Shown here piece after piece: positions 44,784-56,199 of a stretch of DNA of 64,000 nt; the first letter of the stretch is position 1; each line of letters starts with the position of its first letter. The stretch spans positions 78,179,836 to 78,243,835 of the forward strand of contig CM061063.1 of NCBI GenBank assembly GCA_030762895.1. The letters are read 5' to 3'. A model generated the notes under the pieces. It was given only the letters and a program-made list of their open reading frames with translations, did not search any database and had not been told where the DNA came from. Both the position numbers and the translations under genes were made by a program. The stretch is from Sophora flavescens. Taxonomy: Eukaryota; Streptophyta; Magnoliopsida; Fabales; Fabaceae.

Positions 44784-46879
44784 ATGGCTGCCAACGATCC
44801 TGAGACAGGAAGGAACTTGAGTTTAGAAGTAGATGAAGTGGGGGGAAGGGTGACTGAAATCTCTGAAACTCAAGCAAGGTTGGAGGCTATACTACAGGAT
44901 ATGAGGGAACCTCTTAGCAGGCTTGGTGCAAATAGAATTGGAAATGAAGATGACCCACATGTAAGCATACAGTCGGCCCTCTCCATGGTAACTGCGCCAA
45001 TGTTTTCAAACATAAACCATAGCCTTACTCAGGGAATGTCGGGTTACACAACCCATAGTAATCCCCATCGGGGAAGGATATCGCCCCATCGAGAATGTGT
45101 ATCATGAGGCTGCTGGCTATGCATGACTTACATGGGAAAAACCCCATGCATCCATTCTTGAACAATCAAGGGGAATTCAATTTGGACCCGATAAGATGAA
45201 GGAAGAGTGGATGGAGAAGGTAGAAGAACAAATAAAAGAGATCAAGGGCTCAAATACTTATGGCCTTCTCAAGATTGAAGAACTTTGTCCATCCACAAAT
45301 GTCGTGATTCCTAAGGATTTCAAAATACCCGATTTTTCCAAATATGACGGAAGTGGGGACCCACGATTCCATTTGATTAGCTATGCCACCAAAATGGGCA
45401 TTTGGTCTAAGGATGACAAGTTCCTTATTGGTTTTTTCCATGAAAGTTTGACTGGAATCGCACTAGAGTGGTACCTTCAGTTAGACCATTCTAAGATCTC
45501 TCGGTGGACAGAATTAGCCGATTTGTTCATGGATCAATACAAATTTAATTTGGACGTAGCTCCGACCCGTGAACAGTTGACTACAATCCAGAAGAAGAGA
45601 GATGAATCCTTCAAATAGTATGCACAAAGGTGGAGGAGTTTGGCTGCTCAGGTTCAGCCGCCGCTGATGTTGTCCGAAATGTGCTCATACTTTTTGGGAA
45701 CCCTGGGATCCCCCTTTATCGGAGCAATGGCAGGAGTAGCTTATAGGGATTTCTCTGACTTGATTGCTTCAGGGGAAAGAGTTGAAATCCTAGCCAGAGC
45801 CGGGAAGTTGCCAACTGACATGGAAGGCAGTGCATCCAAGAAGGGGTTCCAGCTAGCCCAAGAAGAAGGAAGCAGAAGCAAATTATGTGCAACACCAGCA
45901 AAACGTTGGACCTCGACATGTCCTTTCATACCCAAGGTACCGAGCACCATATCAGACCCAAACATCATTTTAGCCACCTCAATAGGCCTCGCCAACCATC
46001 ACCCAGCCACAAAACCAAATAAATAACATCCCTACCCCTCAACCATACAACCCCACTCGCCCATCATATACTCATTATCCACCTGCACCTCAACAAAACC
46101 ATCTAAGCTACCCTCGACCTCGCCCAAATTTTCCAAATCAAGGACGTTTCCAATATCAAAATCTGCCTCCTTTCCCAAGACTGTTTATCTCCAATGCAGA
46201 TTTGTTCAAACAACTATTTGATCGTCACCTAATCGCTGGAAACCCTGTGCGACCTATGGAACCACCTTTCCCTGCTTGGTACAATCCAAACTTGACTTGA
46301 AAATATCACATGGATGCCCTGGGACATTCCATTGAAGAATGTGAGGCCTTCAAGACAGCAGTAAGAAAATTGATTGCTTGTGGAAGATTGGGTTTCGAAG
46401 AAGATTCCGGGCCTAGCATTGTTAATAACCCAATCCCAAACCATAATGCGGGAAATAGTGTGGATAACTTGGAAGTGAAAGGGCCTCAAGTTAAGAAGGT
46501 TTTGGAATTGCGAACCCCGATGCAAGAAGTATTTGCGAGGCTCAAGAAAGCAGGATATGATATTGTTGCACTGGTGAAGCTGATTGGGGAAAAAGAGAAG
46601 TATGATGGTGATTTAAGTTGTGATTATCATCATGGGCAGGTAGGGCATGATATTGAAACTTGTTGGGACTTTAAGGTCCGAGTCCAAGGATTACTTACCT
46701 TGGGGGTAATCCAAGCTAGGCGAGGTATGACTGAAGAAGTTAATGTGGTTGAAAAAGTCGTGCTCCGGATACCACCTATGAATGATGTGCCGGCGCCAGA
46801 AAAAGTGATTGTAAAGGTGAAAAAGCCAACTCCTTTTGTTTATAATGATACACACACTGTACCATGGAATTATGAATAG
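44784..46879 (+). pseudogene. Ogre gag
   Basis: Start MAANDPETGRNLSLEVDE (44784), a coiled coil, then a stop and shift. The 45196-45618 frame has 'IPKDFKIPDFSKYDGSGDP' and 'WYLQLDHSKISRWTELADLF' (capsid), a TAG at 45616 where Glu is expected, and continues in frame to about 45840. After further shifts, 46310-46879 encodes 'GHSIEECEAFKTAVRKLI' and 'YHHGQVGHDIETCWDFK', degenerate zinc-knuckle-like repeats typical of this lineage. It would form the particle; it is broken here. Confidence 0.82.
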
Positions 46880-47050
46880 AAAGTTGAGCTAGTAGGAGGG
46901 GCAGGAGAAACTTCGAAGGCCCAGGTTACTAATATTGTGAGAAATGGAGGTATCACAAAGAGTGGGCGATACTATGACCCGGTAGAAGAAGAAGCATAGA
47001 AGAACAACAAAGATGAAGGAAAGGAGAAGGAAGAATAAGAAGAAGAGTTT

Positions 47051-48235
47051 TTGAAGATCATGAAGCAAAGTGAATACGATGTGATGGAGCAGTTGAAGAA
47101 AACACCGGCAAGAATATCCCTTTTGTCGCTTGTCCTCACATCAGAGATGCATCGTAAGGCATTATTGAAGGTGTTGAATGAAGCTTATGTTAATCCCAAC
47201 GTCACGCCAGCGAATGTAGTAAATATGGTGGATCCGGCGAGGCGGGTCAACATGATCAATTTCTCGGAAGATGAGGTGTTTTTGAAGTTTAGAGGTAGTC
47301 CTAAGGCACTCCACATTACCCTAAGGTGCAAAGGATTTGTGATTGCGAAGGTGCTTATAGATGGTGGCTCGGCATTGAATGTGATTCTGTTGTCCACTCT
47401 AGAGCAGCTAAACATAGGTTTGACGGATTTGACACCCCAAGAGATAATTGTACGAGCCTTTGATAGGACGGCAAGAGGGATCTTAGGGGAAATAACTCTG
47501 CCCCTCGAAGTAGGGCCTAGTTGTTTTCGTGTTCTCTTTCAAGTCATGGAGATCCAGCCAGCTTATAATATGCTCATAGGAAGGCCTTGGATTCATGAAG
47601 CTGGTGTTGTTCCATCAACATTGCATCAGTGTCTGAAATATATTCAGGATAAGGCCGTAATTACCATCCGCGGTGAATAGGAAATCATGCTTTCAAAGCC
47701 TGTTTCGGTACCATACGTAGAAAGTGCAGAGCAAGTCGAGGATGATTCCCTACGTAGTTTTGAAATCCTGAAGCCATAAAGCAAGAAGGAAGAGCTGCCA
47801 ATACAAAATGTGAATGAAGTGGCAGTCCGTATAATGGAAAGGAATGGGTATCAGAAAGGAAGAGGCCTAGGGGCAAGCCTCCAAGGGATCCCTCAACCGA
47901 TTGCAGCAGTTACAAGAGATGGAAGACATGGACTAGGATACAATCCTTCTCTAGCAAAAAATATGAATTACCTGACTCTCAGAGGCAAGAAGGAAGGAAG
48001 AAAGGAATTTAATTATATCCCCCACTTGACAGATACTGTCTCAGCATCAACTGAAGTGATCCCGCCAAAAAAGTTGACCTCCCCTCATTTCACTATCAGT
48101 GCACTTGAAGAGGAGCAAGCAAGAAACCATGTTATTTATCTCTCTGCTGACAATGAGGTCCTTGGCAATTGGCAATCTGAACCATTTGTTGATGTTATTT
48201 CCATTAAGCAATTACCTTTTTTGTATCTCGTATAA
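47051..48235 (+). pseudogene. Ogre protease region
   Basis: 47051-47680 carries 'VIAKVLIDGGSALNVILLST' (protease active-site region as DGGS) and 'AYNMLIGRPWIHEAGVVPST'. After TAG and TAA codons, 47810-48235 carries a G-patch-like segment 'RNGYQKGRGLGASLQGIPQP' and 'KNMNYLTLRGKK', also usual in Ogre. It ends at the probable intron. Confidence 0.8.
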
Positions 48236-48402
48236 ACTGATGTTTACTTTAGTTGAGAAATGAATAAAATGAGTTAGTATGATTTTTCAGCATTTTTCTT
48301 GGTGTCTTCCTTTTTCTACCCTTTATCTTATATCAATTGCACTTTATTTCTTGAATAATATCCTTGCCTATATTTATCTTGTTTCAAACATCTTCTTTAA
48401 GG
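48229..48402 (+). other. Probable Ogre intron between protease and RT
   Basis: AT-rich gap with stops in all frames between the protease and RT frames. A 'ctc/gtataaac' donor-like site at about 48229 and a 'catcttctttaag' acceptor-like site at about 48402 fit the intron known at this place in Ogre elements. Exact borders are uncertain because the frames do not join cleanly. Confidence 0.5.
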
Positions 48403-50982
48403 AGCCTTACCACCGTCGAAGGTTTGTCTCACAAAAGGAACCTTGAAACCTCATTTACTGATTCCCTTGCGGCTGTTGACGAATACGATTCTGGGATTAG
48501 TGAGGAAGAAGAAGCCATCGAGGAATTTACAAAGTCGATAGAGCACTCAGAAAATAGGTTCACTTCAAATGATGAAGTTATAGAAGTGATTAATATGGGG
48601 ACCGAGGAAGACAAGAAGGAGTTGAAAATAGTGGATAATCCAGAACATGCAGAAATGGTCGTGCTATTTAAGGAGTACCTTGATGTGTTTGCATGGTCCT
48701 ACAAAGATATGCCAGGATTGGATCCAGAGATAGCATCACATAAAATCCCACTGTACCCAGATACGGTGGTGAAGAAACAAAGGTTGAGGAGGATGCATCC
48801 AGATATGTCACTAAAGATCAAAGAAGAGGTAACTAAGCAGTTAGAAGCTGGGTTTGTGGAAGTGTCGAGACACCCGGAGTGGGTTGCTAATGTCGTACCA
48901 GTACCAAAGAAGGATGGAAAAGTAAGAATGTGTGTGGATTACAGAGATCTGAACAAAGCAAGTCCGAATGATGACTTCCCATTGCCTCATATTGATGTCC
49001 TCGTAGACAGCACAGCAAGGAACCACAGATTCTCCTTCATGGATGGGTATTCGGGATACAATCAGATTCTCATGGACGTCGATGACAAAGAGAAGACGAC
49101 TTTCATCACCCCTTGGGGAACTTTTTGTTACAGAGTAATGCCTTTTGGGCTGAAGAATGCCAGAGCTACCTACCAGCGTGCGATGGTAACATTGTTCCAT
49201 GATATGATACACAAGGAAATAGAGGTATACGTGGATGACATAGTAGCTAAGTCTAAGGAGGGGGAAAGTCATGTAGCAGTTTTGCATAAGTTATTTGAGA
49301 GATTAAGGAAGTACAATCTGAGACTCAATCTCACAAAATGTGTGTTTGGAGCCTCAACTGGGAAATTGTTGGGTTTTGTGGTCAACAGGGAAGGAATACA
49401 AGTGCAGCCCGAAAAGTCAAAGGCGATCAGGGACATGCCAACTCCCAAGAATGAACGAGAAGTAAGGGGTTTTCTAGGGAGATTAAATTACATTGCCCGA
49501 TTCATTGCTAACTTGACAAACATGTGTGAGCCTATTTTTAAGCTATTAAAGAAGAATAATCCGGGGAGATGGAATGAGGAATGTCAGGAAGCCTTTGACA
49601 AAATAAAGGCATACCTATTAAGCCCACCAGTGTTGGTGCCGCCCACTCAAGGCCGTCCTTTGATACTGTATCTCACTATCCTACCAACCTCAATGGGGGC
49701 AATGCTGGGGCAACAGGATGAGTCTGGCAAGAGAGAACATGCAATTTACTATCCGAGCAAGAAGTTTAATGACTGCGAAGCCCGATACATGGCAGTTGAG
49801 AAGACTTGTTGTGCATTGGTATGGACCTCCAAGAGACTCAGGCAATACATGTTATACTACACCACTTGGTTAATCTCTCGAATGGACCGTTTGAAGTACA
49901 TCTTTGAAAGTCCTCACATATCATTAAGGGTCTCAAAGTGGCAAATGATTTTATCAGAATTCGATATTAAGTATGTGACCCGAAAATCTGTTAAGGGAAG
50001 TGCAATTGCTGATCACTTAGCTGAAAACCCTCTTGAGGGAGGACAGGCAATTATATTTGAGTTCCCTGATGGAGAGATACTGTCATTGGAAGAAGGTGAA
50101 ACAAAGGAAGATGATATGTGGAAGATGTATTTTGATGGAGCAGTTAATATGCATGGAAGCGGCATAGGAGCGGTGGTTGTCTCTCCGGAGGGCAAGCAAT
50201 ACCCAGTGGCTGTTAAGCTCGAATTTGAATGCACCAACAACATTGTTGAGTATGAAGCATGTGCAAGTGGATTACAAGCAGCAATTGATCTTGGAATAAA
50301 ACAGCTAAAGGTCTTTGGAGATGCAGCCTTAATCATTTATCAAGTCAACGGCGAATGGCAAACTAAAGATCCCAAGCTTATCTCGTATCAGAAATACTTG
50401 ACTCAGTTAGTTGCGAAGTTTGACGAGATTACTTTCTCGCACTTGACTCGAGACAAGAATCAATTTGCGGATGCTTTAGCCACATTAGCCGCTATGACCA
50501 AGCTGGATCTCCATACCACCGTCCAGCCTATTCAAGTGAAGGTACAAGATGAGCCAGCATACTGTGCACATGTGGAAGAAGAGCTCGATGGTAATCCTTG
50601 GTATTACGACATCAAGCAATATATGAAGAGTAGAACGTACCCAGCTGGAGAAAATGAAGTAAACAAGAGGACGATTCGTAGATTATCAATGTCCTTTTAC
50701 TTAGATGGCGAAGTTCTATATAAAAGGAACTATGATGGGGTCCTCATAAGATATGTTGATGCTCGTGAAGCTCGGACTATCATGATAGAAGTTCACGAAG
50801 GGATGTGTGGAACACATGCCAATGGTCACATGATGGCACGCAAGATCCTACGAAATGGTCACTATTGGCTAACAATGGAAGCCGATTGTCTGGAGTATGT
50901 CCGAAAATGCCGTAAATGCCAAATATATGCAGATCAGATCAAAGCTCCACCGTTCCAACCACATAATCTGGTGTCTCCATGA
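48364..50982 (+). pseudogene. Ogre RT, RNase H, archaeal-type RNase H and integrase start
   Basis: 872 open codons. RT spans ~165-400: 'VPVPKKDGKVRMCVDYRDLN', 'FMDGYSGYNQI', 'TPWGTFCYRVMPFGLKNA' and an intact 'YVDD' at 289-292. The first RNase H (~430-530) lacks the catalytic Asp ('ILYLTILPTSMGAMLGQ'), as usual in the Tat lineage. The second, archaeal-type RNase H (~585-715) has 'MYFDGAVNMHGSGIGAVVVS' and 'NNIVEYEACASGLQAAIDLG'. The integrase zinc finger (HHCC, ~808-855) ends 'CRKCQIYADQ'. The TGA at 50980 replaces the Trp of the usual 'PWPF', and the frame continues beyond it. This is the best-preserved coding part of the window. Confidence 0.9.
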
Positions 50983-51845
50983 CCATTCTCTATGTGGGGA
51001 ATAGACGTCATTGGACTAATCAATCCCAAGGCTTCAAACGGACATCGCTTCATCCTGGTTGCAATAGATTACTTCACTAAGTGGGTAGAAGCAGCATCAT
51101 ATGCCAATATAACTCAAAAGGTGTTTACCAAGTTCCTAAAAAGGGATATTATTTGTTGCTATGGAATACCAGAAAGAATCATTACAGATAATGCTGCCAA
51201 ATCTTAATGGGGCGGGTGTAAAGAAGTTATTAGAGACTTTTAAAATCAAGCACCATATCCACCCCATATAGACCTCAGATGAACGGGGCGGTAGAAGTGG
51301 CCAACAAGAATGTCAAGAAAATTGTTGCTAAAATGGTCGTAAATTATAAGGATTGGCATGAAATGTTGCCATACGCTTTGCACGCGTATCGTACCAATAT
51401 ACGATCAAGTACTGGGGCAACGCCTTTCTCATTGGTGTATGGAATGGAAGCTGTTTCTCCTATAGAAGTTGAAATCCCTTCATTAAGAGTACTGATGGAA
51501 GCTGACTTGGAAGAATCAGAATGGGTGAAAGCTCGATATGATCAGTTAAACATGATTGAGGAAAAAAGACTGGTGGCCCTTTGTCATAGACAACTATATC
51601 AGAGAAGAATGGCTAAAGCCTTTAATAAGAAAGTCCGTCATAGAGAGTTTCAACCAGGTGATTTGGTGTTAAAGAAAATACTTCCCAACCAAGAAGATGC
51701 CCGAGGAAAATGGGCACCCAATTATGAAGGGCCATATATAGTAAAGCAGGCATACTCAGGCGGAGCCTTGGTCTTAACAGATGAAAACAGACGAGAGCTA
51801 CCGAGACCTGTAAACTCTGATGCCGTGAAAAAGTTCTATGCCTGA
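50983..51845 (+). pseudogene. Ogre integrase core and C-terminus
   Basis: 50992-51207 carries 'MWGIDVIGLINPKASNGHRF' (first catalytic Asp) and 'CYGIPERIITDNAAK' (second Asp). Shifts near 51200 and 51265 separate it from 51279-51845, which holds 'MNGAVEVANKNVKKI' (catalytic Glu) and a C-terminus ending 'LPRPVNSDAVKKFYA' and stop. All three DDE residues are present, but two frameshifts and the 50980 stop block expression. Confidence 0.85.
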
Positions 51846-51877
51846 TAAAAAAGAAAGAAAAAAGAAAGGGAGAGCCC

Positions 51878-52122
51878 GTTAGGTCGAAAACCCGCAAGGG
51901 CGACCTAAGCAAAAGTTAGGGCATAAATAAATAAATAAATAAAAAGTCCGTTATGTCAAAAACCCGTGAGGGCGGCCTAAGCAAAAGTTAGGGCATTAAA
52001 AAAAACAGAGAGAGAGAGAGAGAGAGAAGCCCGTTAGGTTGAAAACCCGAAAGGGCGACCTAAGCAAAAAGTAGGACAAAGAAACTGAATCTTAGTCTGA
52101 AAACCCGCAAGGGCAGTTTAAG
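51878..52122 (+). repeat. Four-unit stem-loop repeat in the Ogre 3' UTR
   Basis: About 75-bp units centred at 51895, 51966, 52049 and 52107. Each reads stem, AAAA bulge, CCC, tetraloop, GGG, stem. Loops are GCAA, GTGA, GAAA and GCAA, all GNRA. Outer stems are TTAGGTCG/CGACCTAA (unit 1), a degraded form (unit 2), TTAGGTTG/CGACCTAA with a G-U pair (unit 3) and TTAGTCTG/CAGTTTAA (unit 4). Units 1-3 are followed by 'caaaagttagg' or a variant of it. Lies directly after the integrase stop. Confidence 0.8.
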
Positions 52123-52848
52123 AGATATCTTAATATTCACCACACTGGGGCAATTTTGCTCATGACTGGCTACAATGGGACAAAGAAAATCATTGAAATG
52201 TTAATGGAAGGATGTATGTGGAAGCTGAGACTAGGATTTGCGACGTCAAACAGTTGTTGGGAATCAGTCAAGAGGATCTAGGAACCAATACTGGGACAAA
52301 ATTTTATGCGGTTTTCTTTTGTTCCATCATCTCTTTTCATACAATTCCCATGAACCCCTTTGTATTTCCCCTCTTTCTTTCCAATTTCCTTGTGTGCAAT
52401 ATAAATTCTTATAATAAGGCAAGGATTTTATTCATCCATTTTTCCCTATTGTGCTTAAATCATGCTTGCTCATTGAAATCATGTCTCAATTTAAGTAAAT
52501 TTAAGTTTAATGGTATGATTAGATAATTCTAATGGTTACTTCAACGAATGGTTTGAACCAAAGAAATCCCAGCATTTCAAAGTCAATAAGGGAGATAACG
52601 GTGCACAATGAGGAGAAAAGAAAAGCAATGATGAAAGTCTCCATGAGTCCTAGTCTTGAAGGAAATAATCACTCTACGTGTCTCCACCGTTTTGAAAAGA
52701 AGCCCCTATAATCGAAAGACACTAACTCAGAGCTGTTGATAAACAAGGGTTTGATTGGTCGAAGTCTTTTAATGGAGCGTGTGGTCCAGTTGTAATTGAG
52801 ACAAAGGTAAAGAAAAGTTTTTTAAGAGAAAGCAAATTACCATCATTT
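52123..52848 (+). other. Ogre 3' UTR, unique part
   Basis: Noncoding by composition, except a readable 'MYVEAETRICDVKQLLGISQ' start at 52212 that soon becomes hydrophobic low-quality sequence. No domain recognised. Confidence 0.5.
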
Positions 52849-53350
52849 TATTTCTGGGATACGAGGTCCACTGCAATTTATTTTTCGAGCTCCAAGGCTC
52901 ACCGTAAATTTACTTTTGGGATCTGAGGCCCACTGCAAATTTATTTTTCGAGCTATGAGGCTCACTACTAATTTTATATTTGGGATCTGAGGCCCACTGC
53001 AATTTATTTTTGGGATCTGAGGTCCACTGCATTTTATTTTTTGAGCTTTGAGGCTCACTACTAATTTTATATTTGGGATCTGAGGCCCACTGCATTTTAT
53101 TTTTTCGAGCTCTGAGGCTCACTACTAATTTTTATATTTGGGATCTGAGACCCGCTGCAAATTTATGTTTCGAGCTCTGAGGCTCACTACTAATTTTATA
53201 TTTGGGATCTGAGGTCCACTGCAATTTATTTTTTGAGCTCTGAGGCTCACTGCAAATTTTTTGGGATCCGAGGCCCGCTGCAATTTATTTTTCGAGATCT
53301 GAGGCTCACTGCTAATTTGGGATCTAACGTCCACTGCATTTCGGGATTTG
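52849..53350 (+). repeat. ~30/60-bp tandem array in the Ogre 3' UTR
   Basis: Alternating half-units 'gggatctgaggcccactgc' and 'cgagctctgaggctcactac', each followed by an AT-rich spacer, about 16 half-units in all. Minus-strand frames across it (52843-53358) are repeat artefacts. Confidence 0.88.
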
Positions 53351-53510
53351 AAGCCCACAGTCGTTTTTATTTTCCAAGCTCTAAAACTTAATTTTCTCCA
53401 GCCTGTTTCCCATCCCAGCTAAAATGTGAGTTCATTTTCTTTACTAGTTCCTTACTACTCTCACATGAAAAATCGTTCTTTCTTCATGTGTTCTAGTAAT
53501 GAACAAGTAA

Positions 53511-53521
53511 AGAGGGGCAAC
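53511..53521 (+). other. Polypurine tract of the Ogre element
   Basis: 'agaggggcaac' directly precedes the 3' LTR start TGTGAACACCCC and is the plus-strand primer site. Confidence 0.8.
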
Positions 53522-55556
53522 TGTGAACACCCCATTTTGACTGGGTCTTTTAGTCTTCACTAAAAATTTTAAAAAACAATAATAAAATAAAAATTGCAAA
53601 GAAAATAAAAATAATAAAAAGATTTTCAATTGGGCCAGGCCAGTTAAACCCATTTCATTCTCCTCCAACAAACCCTAGCAACCACTTTATTTTGAATTTG
53701 AATCTAATTGACAAATCCCTTAATTTTTGTAGATGAGGCTCGGCAATTTGATTCTATTTTAAATCAGAGATAGAAATCTTAATCTTGACAGATTTTTAGG
53801 ATTAAGATCAGATAGAAATCTTAATCTTGGCAGAATTTTAGGATCAAGATCGGAGGAATTGACATTATAAAATCACAACATGGGTTACAGAAAAAGGAGG
53901 AGAATTTCAGAACAACAACAATGAGACCAGTGAGGAGAAGAGAAAAAATTTTCATAAAAATGTTTCTGAAACAATACTGAGAGTAGAAAAATCAATAGAG
54001 AAAAAAGAACAAAAAAAAAGAAAAATAAAACAAACACAGAAAGGGAAGCGCCGCTCCTTGTCTCCACGCACGCCTGCCACTGCCTCCGCCATAGATCACC
54101 GCGTCACCTCCCTCCCGATCGCACGCTGCCGCTTCGGGTGGTAGCTCCGAGCAGAACCCCTTCCACGAACCGCAGCCGCCGTCCCCACTTCACCCAGATC
54201 CGGATTCGGATCTCTCTCAACCAGAGATTAATCCCGCGCGCCTCCGCCACCATCCAACCACCGTCTGAGGTCATAATCGCCACAACCAGGTTCGATCCTG
54301 TCCGCCAAGCATCTGCTCCGCAAGGTACAAATCCAGGGCCGTCGATCTCTGTTTGCATCAGCTTAGTCACCGTGACACCACCATGTTCCGCGAGCCGCAC
54401 CACCATCGCTAGTCACTCCGCCGTACCGGACCGCCAATACCTCCGCCTCCTTGGTGACCCGCGTCGTTGCTGCTCCCACTTCTTCGATCTTGTGTATAGG
54501 TGAAGGAGAAGGGTCTCTCGTTCTATTTGGGTATCATTCCAACGTTTCTGCTCTGTCTGATACATGTATCAGTATTTAATAGCTTATTTCATTTTGCTTT
54601 TGCTATTATTTTATTTTATTTTATTCTTTTTTTGTTATTTCTTCATAAACTTAAATTGAATGATAAACTTGGATTGTAGAGCTAGTTGGTTAGCTGTATG
54701 GCCCAAGTAAGTGAGTATGACAAATTAAACAATAATAAAAAGAAACACTTGAAAATAATTATTTGAGGATTGCTTTGTTAGAGTTTCACACTCAATTCCT
54801 TAGATACGAGATAGCTCTCTGGACGCATCTGTCATGTTCTATCTCGTTTAGGAGTCCTCGATAAAACAAAAAAAAAAGAAATATATATATAAAAAACCTT
54901 TTTTATTTAAAAAAAAACCTTTTCATAAAAAAATAAAAACAACCAATGAATGAAATATTTTCTACAAGACCTACGTGACTTTGAGTTTCCCATCGCAGTA
55001 GGGAATACGTAGGAGCTGGATTAATCATCCCGTCAAGCCAAAATTAATTTTTCCTTTATTTTTGTGTTGTTTTTAATTTGTTAATGTAGATAATTATTTA
55101 ATCATTTATTTAATGTTTTTGGGTTACTTTATGACAAGTGTCATGCTCAATCCCCTAGCTTTGAGGTTGCCCTATTGACTTGTGTGCCACGTTCAACATC
55201 ATTTAGGATTTATCAAAAATATTTTTTTTAAAAAAAAATTTAAAATGCAAAAAACCAATAAAGAAACATAAATAAATAAATATTAATAAATAAATAAATT
55301 CTTCCTTCTTTTGGGGTAAAAAATAAATAATTTAATTTCGCGCAATTTATTCAAGGTACTATTCGTAGAATCGGCGATGTAGGGTGCTTAACACCTTCCA
55401 TACTCATAACCGACTTCCGAGCTCAACTTGATTTTAAAGATCATTTTTAAATGTTACCAATTTTTCCTAAATTAAATAAAATTGACGACGACTCTATATT
55501 TTTTTTAAAATATCTTTTTTATTGTCGTCCTCGTAATAATTTTTGATTGCGAGACA
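53522..55556 (+). repeat. 3' LTR of the Ogre element
   Basis: 2035 bp from TGTGAACACC to GCGAGACA. Contains a GC-rich, CpG-rich island (54040-54500) in an AT-rich setting, and a 3' part shared with the 5' LTR remnant. Confidence 0.85.
54040..54500 (+). other. GC-rich island inside the Ogre 3' LTR
   Basis: About 460 bp rich in 'ccgcc', 'ccgt' and 'cacc' phrases with an open plus frame (54138-54503) of low-complexity Arg/Pro/Ser/Thr composition, followed by 'gtgtataggtgaagg'. It could be the R/U5 leader of the LTR RNA or a captured host segment. The protein is not recognised. Confidence 0.5.
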
Positions 55557-55561
55557 ATCTA

Positions 55562-56157
55562 AGAAGGCCCTTGGCTGATTGCAGATCACTACTTGATTGT
55601 CCAGAGATGGAGACCAATGTTCCTCCAAGATGCCGAGCTGGTTAAGAAGGTTGCTGTATGGGTCCGTATTCCAAAACTCCCCATGGAACTCTACAATCCT
55701 AACTTTCTCTGGAGAATTGGATCAGGGTTGGGGACGATACTGAAAATAGACAAGATGACTTCCGTCCATTTCAGAGGAAAGTGTGCAAGAATATACATAG
55801 AAATGGAATCTTGACAAACCACTCAAATCTTTCATTCAAATTCGTGGTCACAAGATTCTCTTGGAATACGAAGGACTACACTTGATCTGCTTCAAGTGTG
55901 GAAGATATGGACACAAAGCTAATCAGTGTGTTAATGGGACTGATCCTACTGTTAAAGAAGCCGATGGACCTTCTCAAGATAGTGGAAAAAAGAGTGCTCC
56001 AAAGTCTGGTCTAGTAGGTGAGGAACAATCCATCCCTTTGAATATTCAACCAGCCGATTCAAAGAACCCTAATCCTACTTTTGGACCAAGGATGGTTGCC
56101 AATAGAAGACAAAGAAGGACCCCTCCAAACAAAAAGTCAGCATCTGTCTGCTCATGA
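55562..56157 (+). pseudogene. LINE ORF1 (DUF4283 / CCHC protein), partial
   Basis: The frame begins 'EGPWLIADHYLIVQRWRPMF', the DUF4283 domain, to a stop at 55814. After a shift, 55861-56157 gives 'LEYEGLHLICFKCGRYGHKA', the CCHC knuckle, and a Pro/Ser/Lys-rich tail. ORF1 binds the LINE RNA. The N-terminal part is absent. Confidence 0.82.
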
Positions 56158-56199
56158 CAGAAATGGGCCTGCACAACCCTCCCAACCTAACATGTCTAT

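Larger units (their letters stand above)
33546..55556 (+). mobile_element. Ogre-type Ty3/gypsy retrotransposon
   Basis: Element with a truncated 5' LTR (33546-34348), tRNA-Arg-type PBS, long leader, extra ORF1 upstream of gag (35172-37159), gag-protease (44784-48235), a probable intron, RT/RNase H/archaeal-type RNase H/integrase (48364-51845), a repeat-rich 3' UTR, a purine tract and a 3' LTR (53522-55556). ORF1 before gag, an intron between protease and RT, two RNase H domains and large size are the diagnostic set for Ogre (Tat lineage). Without the nested Athila-type element it is about 14.9 kb. Several stops make it inactive. Confidence 0.92.

Noticed and set aside
52843..53358. Minus-strand frames with 'SLRARK' and 'QWASDPK' repeats
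   Set aside because: By-product of the Ogre 3' UTR tandem array; strand opposite to the element.
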